Source: Monodelphis domestica
Lineage: Eukaryota > Chordata > Mammalia > Didelphimorphia > Didelphidae
NCBI RefSeq assembly: GCF_027887165.1
Contig: NC_077230.1
Coordinates: 25,528,442-25,592,441, forward strand
DNA: 64,000 bases
Reading direction: 5' to 3'
Part shown: positions 35,901-49,300 of the stretch, one piece after another
How the letters are laid out: each line of letters begins with the position of its first letter
Position numbering within the stretch: position 1 is the stretch's first letter
The notes under the pieces: model-generated
Seen by the model: the letters and a program-made list of their open reading frames with translations, nothing else
Database searches by the model: none
Told to the model about the DNA's origin: nothing
Position numbers and translations under genes: made by a program

Positions 35901-38900
35901 GACGGGTTGACACTCACAAGGTTAGAATTAAAGGTTGGAGTAAGACTTTTTGGGCCTCAACCGATAGAAAGAAGGCAGGAGTTGCAATCATGATATCTGA
36001 CAAAGCCAAAGTACAAATAGACCTGATCAAAAGGGATAGGGAAGGTAAATATATTCTGCTAAAAGGAAGTATAGACAATGAGGAAATATCACTAATCAAC
36101 ATGTATGCACCAAATGGTATAGCATCCAAATTTTTAATAGAGAAACTAGGAGAATTGAAGGAGGAAATAGACAGTAAAACCATATTAGTGGGAGACTTGA
36201 ACCAACCACTATCAAATTTAGATAAATCAAACCAAAAAATAAATAAGAAAGAGGTAAAAGAGGTGAATGAAATCTTAGAAAAATTAGAATTAATAGACAT
36301 ATGGAGAAAAATAAATAGGGACAAAAAAGAATACACCTTCTTTTCAGCACCACATGGCACATTCACAAAAATAGATCATACACTAGGTCATAGAAACATG
36401 GCACGCAAATGCAGAAAAGCAGAAATATTAACTGCAGCCTTTTCAGATCACAAGGCAATTAAAATATTGATCGGCAAGGGTACATGGAGACCCAAATCAA
36501 AAATTAATTGGAAATTAAATAACATGATACTCCAAAATCGGATAGTTAGAGAAGAAATCATAGAAACAATTAACAATTTCGTTGAAGAAAATGACAACGG
36601 TGAAACATCCTTTCAAACCTTATGGGATGCAGCCAAGGCAGTACTTAGAGGAAAATTCATATCCCTGAGTGCATATGTTAACAAATTAGGGAGGACAGAG
36701 ACCAAGGAATTGGAAATGCAAATCAAAAAACTTGAGAATGAACAAATTAAAACCCCCCAGAAGAAAACCATACTAGAGATCTTAAAAATTAAGGGAGAAA
36801 TTAATAAAATAGAAAGTGACAGAACTATTGAGCTAATAAACAAGACTAGAAGCTGGTACTTTGAAAAAACAGACAAAATAGACAAAGTACTGGTTAATTT
36901 AATTAAAAAAAGGAAAGAAGAAAGGCAAATTAATAGCATCAAGGATGAAAAGGGGGATCTCACCTCCAATGAAGAGGAAATTAAGGGAATCATTAAAAAC
37001 TACTTTGCCCAACTATATGGCAATAAATATACCAACCTAGGTGATATGGATGAATATTTACAAAAATATAAATTGCCTAGACTAACAGAAGAAGAAATAG
37101 TTTTCTTAAATAATCCCATATCAGAAAAAGAAATCCAACAGGCCATCACAGAACTTCCTAAGAAAAAATCCCCAGGGCCTGATGGATTCACCAGCGAATT
37201 CTATCAAACATTCAGAGAACAGTTAATCCCAATACTATACAAACTATTTGACATAATAAGCAAAGAGGGAGTCCTACCAAACTCCTTTTATGACACAAGC
37301 ATGGTACTGATTCCAAAACCAGGCAGGCCAAAAACAGAGAAAGAAAACTATAGACCAATCTCCCTAATGAATATAGATGCAAAAATCTTAAATAGGATAC
37401 TAGCAAAAAGACTCCAGCAAGTGATTAGAAGGGTCATCCACCATGATCAAGTAGGATTTATACCAGGGATGCAGGGCTGGTTCAACATTAGGAAAACTAT
37501 CCACATAATTGACCACATCAACAAGCAAACCAACAAGAACCACATGATTATCTCAATAGATGCAGAAAAAGCATTTGATAAAATACAACACCCATTCCTA
37601 CTAAAAACACTAGAAAGCATTGGAATAGAAGGGTCATTCCTAAAAATAATAAACAGTATATATCTAAAACCATCAGCTAATATCATCTGCAATGGGGACA
37701 AACTAAATCCATTCCCATTAAGATCAGGAGTGAAACAAGGATGCCCATTATCACCTCTATTATTTGACATTGTATTAGAAACACTAGCAGTAGCAATTAG
37801 AGAAGAAAAAGAAATTGAAGGCATCAAAATAGGCAAGGAGGAGACCAAATTATCGCTCTTTGCAGATGACATGATGGTCTACTTAAAGAATCCTAGAGAC
37901 TCAACCAAAAAGCTAATTGAAATAATCAACAACTTTAGCAAAGTTGCAGGATACAAAATAAACCCACATAAGTCATCAGCATTTCTATATAATTCCAACA
38001 CAGCTCAGCAGCAAGAACTAGAAAGAGAAATCCCATTCAAAATTACCCAAGACAAAATAAAATACTTAGGAATCTATCTCCCGAGACAAATACAGGATCT
38101 ATATGAACACAACTACAAAACACTTTCCACACAACTAAAACTAGACTTGAACAATTGGAAGAACATTAACTGCTCATGGGTAGGACGAGCCAATATAATA
38201 AAAATGACCATCCTACCCAAACTCATCTATCTATTTAGTGCCATACCCATGGAACTTCCAAAATTTTTTTTTACTGATTTAGAAAAAAACATAACAAAGT
38301 TCATTTGGAAGAACAAAAGATCAAGGATATCCAGGGAATTAATGAAAAAAAAATACAAAGGAAGGGGGTCTTGCAGTCCCAGATCTCAGACTATATTACA
38401 AAGCAGCGGTCATCAAAACAATTTGGTACTGGCTAAGAGACAGAAAGGAGGATCAGTGGAATAGACTGGGGGCAAGCAACCTCAGCAAGACAGTATATGA
38501 CAAACCCAAAGATCCCAGCTTTTGGGACAAAAATCCACTATTTCATAAAAACTGCTGGGAAAATTGGAGGACAGTGTGGGAAAGATTAGGCTTAGATCAA
38601 CACCTCACACCCTACACCAAGATAAATTCAAAATGGATGAATGACTTGAACATAAAGAAGGAAACTATAAGAAAATTAGGCGAACACAGAATAGTATACA
38701 TGTCAGACCTTTGGGAAGGGAAATACTTCAAAACCAAGCAAGAATTAGAAAGAGTTACAAAATGCAAAATAAATAATCTGGATTACATCAAATTAAAAAG
38801 TTTTTGTACAAACAAAACCAATGTAACCAAAATCAGAAGGGTAGCAACAAATTGGGAAACAATCTTCATAAAAACCTCTGACAAAGGTTTAATTACTAAA

Positions 38901-40361
38901 ATTTATAAAGAACTAAATCAATTGTACAAAAAATCAAGCCATTCTCCAATTGACAAATGGGCAAGGGACATGAACAGGCAATTCTCAGCCAAAGAAATCA
39001 AAACTATTAATAAGCACATGAAAAAGTGCTCTACATCTCTTATAATCAGAGAGATGCAAATCAAAACAACCCTGAGGTATCATCTCACACCTAGCAGATT
39101 GGCTAACATGACAGCTATGCAAAGTAATGAATGCTGGAGGGGATGTGGCAAAGTAGGGACACTAATTCATTGCTGGTGGAGTTGTGAATTGATCCAACCA
39201 TTCTGGAGGGCAATTTGGAACTATGTCCAAAGGGCGATAAAAGACTGTCTGCCCTTTGATCCAGCCATAGCACTGCTGGGCTTGTACCCCAAAGAGATAA
39301 TGGACAAAAAGACTTGTACAAAAATATTCATAGCTGCGCTCTTTGTGGTGGCCAAAAATTGGAAAATGAGGGGATGCCCTTCAGTTGGGGAATGGCTGAA
39401 CAAATTGTGGTATATGTTGGTGATGGAATACTATTGTGCTAAAAGGAATAATAAAGTGGAGGAATTCCATGTGAACTGGAACAACCTCCAGGAAGTGATG
39501 CAGAGCGAAAGGAGCAGAACCAGGAAAACATTATACACAGAGACTGATACATTGTGGTACAATTGAAGGTGATGGACTTCTCCATTAGTATCAATGCAAT
39601 TACCCTGAACAATCTGCAGGGATCTAAAAAAAATACTACCCACAAGCAGAGGATAAACTGTGGGAGTAAAAACACAGCTGAAAAGCAACTGCTTGACTAC
39701 AGGGTTGGAGGAGATAAGACTGAGGAGAGACTCTAAATGAACACTATAATGCAAACGCCAACAACAGGGAAATGGGTTCGAGTGAAGAACACATATGATA
39801 ACCAGTGGAATCATGCGTCGGCTATGGGAGAGGGAAAGGCGGGGGGGGGGGGGAAGGGCAGGGGAGGAAAAGAAAACAATCTTTGTTTCCAGTGAATAAT
39901 GTATGAAAACGACCAAATAAAATAATATTTAAAAAAAAAAAAGTAAGTCCCTGGGTATACATAGTCAATAATAAATAATATCTTTGTTTTCAAATCTTTT
40001 ATCATGTTACAGGAAAGAAAATAGGTCATTATGAAGTTAACCTAAGTAGTCATAAATTAAAAAAGGATTACAAGAATCTAATGACTAGATAAATGGAAAC
40101 TAGTAAGGAAGAATTGTGGATAGTGGATGAGAAATATTTAAGGGGAAAAAAAAACAAGCTTCCTTGAAGGATAAGGACTTCAAATGGAGATAGAAAGGAG
40201 AGTGAACTCACACTCACACACACATACACACACACACACACACAGTATGAGGTATTTCCTTTTATAAGGCTAGCCTTGGAACATCTCTTAGAGCTAGAAG
40301 AAAGAAATGTGAAGGACTATAGGCTACATTAACTTGAATTGAACAAAGGCTATGTATGTAT

Positions 40362-40397
<36 letters not shown>

Positions 40398-43300
40398 CTT
40401 CATTAGAGAACTGCTGTGTATAAAGCAAGTGCTAGAGAAACAAAAAGAAAAAGCTCAATAGCCTTTTCTTTCAAGGAGCTTATGCTTTCATTTGAGGAGA
40501 CAACACCTAAAAGAAAGGTAAGCTACAGGGCAAATAGAAAGGCCAGGAAGATACCAAATACACCAAAAGGGTTGATGGTAAAGCTTAAAGGTCCTAAACT
40601 CATTAGGAATTTTAAGACAGTTGTTAGAAGTTTGTATTCATGTAGAAGGTGTTTGAGGTCATTGAGAGACTAATTAATATATTGATATGATTAAAGGGAA
40701 ATTATTTTTCTAGAAGTTAAGATGAATTTTCATTTGCCAGATATAACCTGATTTTTTTCATCTTTAATTTGCTAGCTTTAAAACCGGAAAAAGTAAAAAT
40801 TGCTGCATGTGGAAGGAATCATACCTTGGTATACACAGGTACAGTAGTATATATTATTTATTATTTCTTAGCAGAATCTGAGGGCTGAAGTCTGGTCTTG
40901 GGCATTTTTTGTGACTTGTCAAGTTAGTGGATTTTGCACACTCCCATAAATAAGCAGATGGAATTTGACTGAACACTTATTCACCATTGACTGTGGGCAA
41001 ATCACTGCTTAAAAGTTTTTAAGTGAAAATATTTGGCAGACTTGCATTGTCCATTGGAAAAATTGGCAAAATGAAATGTTTAGCAGCAGAATTTAAATAA
41101 TTTCTTAAGATTCTTATTTACAAAATTGCTATTTGAAGAAATCCATTTAACTTCTTTTGTGTTGACACCTTGCGGCATACAGTAGGACTTTTTTTTTTTT
41201 TGCATCTTGGGGCACAGGAAGAAGGCCGGGGACCCAGGCGGGCATCCTGGCAGCAGAAGTTGAAGTGGAAATAGCATTGCCATGATAGGAGAGTACAGAC
41301 TAGCCTGGCAAAAAAGGAAGTAGATGAGGAGTTAGGGAAATAGAGGTGTGATACAGGAATGATGGGAAATTTCATCTATTTATCCATCTGCTTGAGTTCT
41401 CTGCCAAAAACAGAACTGCTTAATATTTTTTTGACTTGATATAATGATCATTCCACAAAATGTAGAAGAACCAGCCAGGGCAATTCTATTCTAAATCTGA
41501 TTTTCACCAATGAGGAGGAGCTTGTTACTGGAGCATAAATGTAGAGAACCATAGGAAGAAGTAACCACTCCATTTTAGAATTTGTTAGAGAGTGAGAGGA
41601 AATTTGGGAGTAATCTTCACATTCATTATAGATTTTGGAAAAGAAACTTTAAAAGAGTTCAGAGATAGAACATATAGGAGCCAGTCCTGTGTGGACTTTT
41701 AAGAGGAAGTTAGCTGAGGAAGGGTAGGAAGTCATTTAAAATCTTGTCTTTTTTTTTTACCTTTCCAGTTGTCTTGCTTATTTCCTTCCATAAACACTAT
41801 GGTATAGCCATATTGATGCACTTGCTATTCTGCACCAAAACATTCCATCTTCTATCTTTGTGCTTTGCTCAGGCTGTTCCCAATATTTGGAAGTCCCTCC
41901 TCACCGCTGCTTAACTCAAATGCCATCTTCTGCATGAAACCTTTCTTGAGGGAGAGGGGTTATTTTGCTTTACCTTTTCTCTCTTGGGCACCCAGCATAG
42001 TGCCTGACCTGTAGGAGGTATTTTAACAAATATTACATGATGGATTAGTTTCCAGATATCTGTTTTATAAATATAAGGTTGGGATGGGTATGGTTAAGCA
42101 GCAATTCATATGTAAAGATTGGGAGCTTTTAGTGGATTTTAAGAGCAATAGAAATTCATATTGTGATATCACAACTAGGAAATCCTGTATCAGGGAGCAT
42201 TAAGAGAGGCATAGACCAAAGGTGAGAATGGTGAGAGTTTTGCTGTATTCTGCTCTAGTGAAATCACTTCTAGAGTATTGTGTCCTATATCTTAAGAAGG
42301 GCATTGATAAAATGATAAATAGCCATATGAGACCAGTTAGGATGGTAAAGAGTCTCAGGTTCATGCATTATAAAAATCCATTGGCAGAAGTGGGATTATT
42401 GAATTTATATAAGACATAAAGGGTACCCATGTATAGCATTCCAGTATTTGAAAACCTGTCATGTGTAAGAGGAATTAGATTTTATTTAGTCCCAAAGGAT
42501 GGTAGTAGGAGTATTAGATAGATGTTGCAAAGCAGTGAATTTAGCTTGATGTCAGGAAAAACTTCCCCCCAAATTAAAGCTAACTAAAAGTAGAACGGGC
42601 TGTGTCAGGGGCAGTAGTGGTTTCTTCCTAACTAGAGGTTATCCCTTTCACAAAGACATCTTGATATAGACTGAATTCTTATTTTGGGAATGAGTTGGTC
42701 TCTTGAGTTTTCTTCCAAAGTTTTCTTCCAAAGACTTGGAGAGTCTGAAACTCAGTTACTCGATGACCAGTTAGTTGCTTAGCATCTCAACCTCCTACTA
42801 CTTAGTTTCCCTTTTGACAAGTTAGCTACGGGTCAGCAGTGGGTATGTTAACATGTCAAATGGGATTCAAGACAATCCCAGAGACTCACAATAAAAAACA
42901 CCATCTGCTCTCCAAGAAAAAACTGATGGAATTTGAGTGCAGACTGAAATGTACTATATTTCACTTTCTTTCTACTAATACATTTTTGTTTGTTTGAGAT
43001 CTCTTCCACAAAATAACTAATAAGGGAAAATGTATGTGATTACACAACTAAAATCTATATTAGATTTTTTACCATCTCGAGGATGGAGGAGGGGAAGGAG
43101 GGAGCGATGAAGTTTCGAAAGGTGGGAAGGAATGATAGAATTTGAAAACCAAAACTTAAAATAAGTAGAAAAATGTCTGTTTTTACATTGTAAATGGAGA
43201 AAAATAAAATATTATTAAAAATAAATAAATAAAAATGACAAGTTATTACTTTGTGTCAAAGTGTTATAATGAAACCTGAGATTTTGAACCTTTTTTTCAT

Positions 43301-46300
43301 TAATATATAATTTAATAGCTAATGAAATCTTGTGGGCAGGAATTTAATTTTGTCTTTATTTCCCCAGTACAGTGGCTTGTATTTTAGGTGCTTTATGAAT
43401 ATTTGGATTTTTCTACTTAATGTTTCTGAATATTTGTCAAGGTACAAATATTCTGATTGTTCTTAGTATTGTGTAGAATTTTTTTCTTCATTAATTTTTG
43501 TTTATCTTTGGCACAAATTTGTATTACTAAGTGCTGCTGGATATATAGAATAAAATTAAGCTCCATTAAATTAGATAACTGCATTAGAATGTAATATTTA
43601 AAATAGTTAAAGCCATAAACTGTGAGAATTAAAATAGTTGAGGGTCATAAATTGTAGTAGTTAAAAGAGTTAAGGGTATAAGCTGTAGTGAGTTAAAATG
43701 GTGGAAGATATAAATTATGATAGATATAAGAGAGGGTGAGTAAATTGTGACTGCAGGAAATATGTTTCACTACAGTGTTTTGTTTAAAATCAAATATAAG
43801 GTGGTCACCAGGGAATATATTCCCAAATTATGAATATGCCCAAGTCAACTGGGTTTTATAGAGAATTTAATTAATAATACAATGAGTAATCAAAGAAAGA
43901 GAGAGAGAGAGAAAAGGTATAAGTATGAAGGGCCTTAAGCCAACATGGCCTAGACCTGAGTCTTAAGAGAGAGAGAGAGAGATCAGTCAGTGATCACTCA
44001 CCACAAGATTTGTCTTAAGCAAAGATGTCTGGGGAACAGAGTCTCCCCAGAGGGAGTTCCAGCCAGAGTCAGCCTCCCAAGGGACTTCTTCTCAAGGGAG
44101 CTTCAAAGGGCCTCCTCCAAAAGGATCTATCTCCAAGGAACCAAGGATCTATCTCCAAGAAATTCCAAGGGTCTCCAAGCCTCTCTTGCTCCAGAGATTC
44201 CTTTTCTTGTATAGGGGGTTTTTTCCTATGTCACCTCCCCTAAGTTCTTCTATCTACCAATCACTGTAGATGTTTTCTAAAAGACAGCCCATCTGAATTC
44301 CAGCTAAGTCAACTAATCCCCTCAGTAAGTCTGAACCAGAGAAAACTCTGCTGTGTAGACTAAGTAAGTCTGAACCAGAGAAAACACAGCTGAGTCGACT
44401 AATCCCATCAAGAGAAAACCTGCCCGACCTTTATAGGTACCTAGCATCCCATTGTATCAATTCTAAAAACAGGCCTGGCTCAAAGAACTCCTTGCCCCAC
44501 CATAAGCATGGATCCAAGTACTTTCTTTGTTTAGCAAGGAGTTTTCTCCCCTAAAGCAGTCTTAAGTACGGGTGGAGTAGAGGTCCTCCCATAGCAAGGA
44601 GTTTTCTCCCCTAAAGCAGTTTTAAGTTCGGGTGGCGTAGAGGTCCTCCCATTTCTGATCCTGGTGAGTTCTCACATCAAAATGGGGAATGTTTCCAGTA
44701 GGGAATTTGTTCCAATGGAGGATTCCCCAATGGAGAAATTTTTAACATTCACAAGTCTGAGAAATTTCAAGATTTACAAGAATTTATTTGATAGTTGAGA
44801 CATGTCTGGGACAATATTTATCTATTAAAAAAAGATTTCTAAGCAAATTAATAATGAAAATGCGTAATAAAGGTATTATAGCATATTTTCCCAAAATTGT
44901 TTGTAGTATTTACAAAACAAATTGCAACAGAGAATAAAGGATTTTTATCTATTAGTCATATAATAGTTGGTTTCCAATTGACCATACCCAAACATACAAA
45001 TATCAAATTTTCATGTGTCAAAATAATAGAATCATAACTCTTTAAAATACTGAAATAACTAAATGACATCAGATTTTTATTTTTGTGACTAGTTACTCAA
45101 AATTATGTTCATGCAATTTATTGCATCTTTATTTTAGTTTTTATCTTAGTTAAAATAGATATGGAAGCACAGAATAATAAAACTATTTAAAATAGTCTAC
45201 AATTTGGATAGTATTCTTCAGCCTTTGTATTCCAAGTGAATGGAGTTTGGTTTTACTAAGAAATATATGCTATTCTGGTTAATTACACATTCTGACTGCT
45301 AGTTAACATAAGAATTTAAAAAATTAATCTCAGATAAATATACTCAGTTTAATTTTTTTATTTCTGTTACTGAATGAATTTGTTCAATGAATATTAGTTT
45401 TTAACCTGATTAATTGAAGAAATTGTAGTTATAAGCCATAGTAAGGATGAACATAAAGTGCTTATAAATTCTTTTCTCTTTTCAGAAGAAGGAAAGGTCT
45501 ATGCAGCTGGAGGTAATAGTGAAGGGCAGTTGGGACTTGGTGACACTGAAGAGAGAACTACTTTTCAGCTAGTCAGCTTTTTTACAGCGCAGCACAAGAT
45601 AAAACAGCTCTCCGCTGGATCCAACACTTCAGCTGCACTAACTGGTAAGGCTTGTGAACTACTGAATATAGAGATCCTCATTGCCTCATCAAATCTTCCC
45701 AGCATCTCTTAAAACAAAAAAGTAACTCTGGTGGAATTGTTTTTTCTTTCCTCAAAAAAATTTTGCATTTTAATTATAGCTAGAGTTAGATCTAAGATTT
45801 TTTTTGCCCTTTTTGAAATCATAAGATTTCTCTTTCATTCAGGACTCTCAAATACTTATTAAACTGAGGACAGCATTTCTATTTCCTCTTATTTCATAGA
45901 ATATGTATTTCTCTCCATAATGTATATTCTATATATTCACTTATATTTTCCAAATAGTTGAAAATAGATTGCAGTCATAAAATTTGTTAGACTGACTTCT
46001 TTGGAATTAGAAAAAGATATCATGCATTTAAATGTTGCTATTTAATTGTCTTTTATTTGAAAAAGTTTTAAACTGTTTTAACATTTTCTGAAATATGGAA
46101 ACTTCTTTTAAAGTTTTAAGTTTAATCTTTTCTTCCAGGAAATCACATTTTAATCACAAAGCTTATCCACATGTAATTGAATAGTCTTCTTTGAAACATA
46201 TTTATTTGTTCAAAGTATCATATTTATCAATATTTTTGTTTTTGTTATATATTTAGAATATGTATAGCACTGAGCACAAATGTAGTCAGATATGTAGTAA

Positions 46301-49300
46301 TTTCTTTTTTCCTTTCTTTAGGATGCATTCATTTTGAGGGTCAAGACTAACATATAGTGCACTCAAAGAACAGGATAACATCATCCCTTTTAATAGGGAA
46401 CTCCTTAGTTGCAGGTTTAATTTTCTGAAGAGGAAAAAAAAAATCTATTTAAAGCAATTTAGATAAGGAAACAGTAGCTTTATAAGGACATGAGGATCCA
46501 TTTATGTTGTTAACTGGATTGAAAAATATGAATATGACTGATACAGTAAAATTCTCTGTCTTTAATCATTATATAAGCATTTATTTATGGAAATTGAACT
46601 CCTAGAGGTTATTTTAAATATTTAAACTTAAATATTATTAATATTTTAAATACTAAGTTTAAATGTGTGTCTAGGTATCATTTTTTCTTAGAATTATTGA
46701 TTATTCAAAGCATGCAAATACATTGTTAAAAATCTTGTGGGAATGCTTATTAACTTAATATATAAGCACGCTGTTTTAAACCTTTTTTCCCTTTGTCTTT
46801 TCATTTTAGAGGATGGGGTCCTTTTTATGTGGGGTGACAATTCTGAAGGGCAAATTGGTCTAGCAGAGGAAGCCAATGTGTGTGTCCCTTCTGAAGTGAC
46901 CATTGGAAAACCTATCTCCTGGATATCTTGTGGATATTATCATTCAGCCTTTGTAACTAGTAAGATAGTTATTTTCCATTTTGCTGATGTAACCAAAGTA
47001 TAATTTGTGATGTTTTGCAGTAATAATGTAATATAGCAGGTAATAATGCTTGTAATGAAATATTTTTAAAAGCTTTACTTTGTTACATTTACTTTGTAAA
47101 TGAATGGGTCACATATTAGGCAAATTAATACGTTGGTACAGTGGAAACCTCTTAACAGCGTTTCTTTAACTTTGTGGACTATTTTGAGCAAAACTAACTT
47201 ACTTCTTCCACTTGTCATTCATGTGTTTTTCCTTCCTCTCCCCAGAAGAAATAATTTTAAAAACTCAAGGAACATTAATTTTTTTTTTCTATCTAACTTC
47301 TGTTATAAAAGGAAAGGATTAGATAGGAAAAAGAAAAAAAAAGTAACAAACATGATTTCCTTTGGGGTTGATGAAGGGATTTTCTTAGGAATCACAACTT
47401 CCTCTGTTCACATTAGCATATATCTGAAATCATAGTTTTAATGCATATGGATATAGTGAATTTTTTTTCTGCTGAACTAGTTAATCGTCCTCATTTTTCT
47501 TTTATTATCATTGTCTTGGATTTTGCTTTTTTACTCTTGGGAATGTTTGGCCTCAAAATCCTTTGTGTTCTATTAGGCCATTTAGTATTTATTCCTTAGT
47601 TCAATTTACCTATTTCGCTTTATGTATATTATGGGTACTCTTGTCTGTATATTATACTTGTCCACATGGAAGAAGAAAGAAAGGTGACATTTAAAAGCAG
47701 CTGCTCTAGAGATGCAGCCCTTTAGAGTAGTGAGTATAGAGTAGCTCTATAAAATTGAGCAGTTGCCAGTGTTATCTCTTATTCATCCCTTCAATTTTAG
47801 GCTTTTAAGCAGTATACATATCAAAAGATCAGAAAGTCTACTTTCTTCTTTGATCATTTTCAAAATTAGTAGTAGAAAAAATCCATAAAAAATAAAGTAA
47901 ATGAGTAGGCATTGATACTGAACCTATAGATCTCATTGATATAGGCCTTGCACACACTGATGAGGAAAATTTCTCAACCAATATAGACAGGTACCTATTC
48001 TGTAAATTATTGTCTTAGGGAGTTACCTAGAACACTGAGAATTTAAATGACTTGCCCAAAGTCACTTAGTCATTATGTATTAGAGGCAGGACTTGAACTC
48101 GGGCTTGCCTGGTTTCAAAGCTAGCTTTCCCTCCACCGCATAAAATATTTTTAATAGTATTTAATAATATTTAATTATTTTTGGATAAAAAGGAATATAT
48201 TCATGTATACATATTCACATGTAAATATGTTCAGGAAATAATTGCTTTAACTTACACTCTGAAAACTAATTTGCTCTTTTTCTGTGGGTGTTGTTGGGAG
48301 TCAAGAGTACTCATTGACAATGTCTACTGGGCTAGAACCTAGAACTTAGGGCTACCCTAATACATGATCTATGCAATTTTCTGAACCATATGCATAAGGA
48401 ATTTCATTTGGTATTCAGTTTCATTCAGAAATTTCTGAATGAAATGGGATTCTTAAGTATAACAGTCCTGTGTTTGCACATATAAAAAACAGCAAGAGAG
48501 TGGCATGATGCTAAATAAAAGGGAGAGGCAGCATGATGAAATAGAAAGTGCCCTGAATTTGGAGTCAGAGGATTTAAGTTCAGATTCTGCCTCTGTCACC
48601 TATAGGGTATGTGTGACCTTGGGTAAGTCACTTCATCTCTCTGGGCCTTTGTGGCTTTGACTGCAAAATAAGATAGTTGATCTTGATGAGCTCTGAATTC
48701 CAGTGACATTCTTCTTGTTGGGAAGATTTATACTTAATACTTACAGCATCCCCTTCAGACTTCAGGGCTCAGCAACTTGGGCTATAGCCTACACATGGAA
48801 AATGGTAAGAACCTTGAAAATACTTAGAATCCTACTTTTTTCAGGTTTTCTGCTACTGTTTTAATATATTGCTATTTAATCATTTAAAATAACTATTTCT
48901 TTTAAATAACTATTATGAAATAGCACCTACAAGTTTTTTTTTAAATCCATGTAAGAAATTATGTCAGAAGATGATCTCAAAACAGTACAGATTTAAGCTG
49001 AATCAAAATATTCACAAATGTACATCAGGGTGGTACTAATATATATGTTGTTACAGCAAAAGAGAAACATTTAAAAAGTCATTAGTAGCTAGGACCTGTA
49101 TTATATCCAGTTAAGTGTTATAAACTCAACTTTCAACTTTGTAACAGACTTCTAAATAATAAATGACATTGATCTTTGGTAGAAACAGTTTAAACTTTCA
49201 ACTGTTTCCATTTTTGTGCTTAGTCAAATAGGAAAAACAATGCCCCACAAAATGGAAGAATGTTACACATGATTACATAATATAAAATCTATGTGAAATT

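Larger units (their letters stand above)
33538..39942 (+). mobile_element. Full-length LINE-1, sense to RPGR, in intron 3
   Basis: A 6.4-kb L1 with 5' UTR, intact ORF1, a long spacer, ORF2 with a single apparent frameshift, 3' UTR with a G-rich run, AATAAA at 39916-39921 and an A tail. It is flanked by a 15-bp target duplication (one mismatch). The near-open ORF2 and the clean ends point to a recent insertion. Being in the same direction as RPGR, its polyadenylation signal and internal splice-like sites could affect the host transcript. Confidence 0.95.
43590..44753 (-). mobile_element. Solo-LTR candidate (1.16 kb) with internal tandem repeats
   Basis: Starts TGTAATATTTAAAATAG and ends near TTTTAACATTCACA, giving imperfect inverted ends. 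The left part has four diverged units of about 32 bp (AAAATAGTTGAGGGTCATAAATTGT type). On the minus strand TATAAAACCC occurs near 43855, so antisense is the likelier direction. No partner LTR was found and target duplication is not clear. It is an old fossil. Confidence 0.55.

Noticed and set aside
35914-37872. Several minus-strand open frames over L1 ORF2
   Set aside because: Shadows of the AT-rich L1 coding strand. No family features.
40205-40396. Regular short repeats that might suggest an array
   Set aside because: Two plain (CA)n microsatellites.
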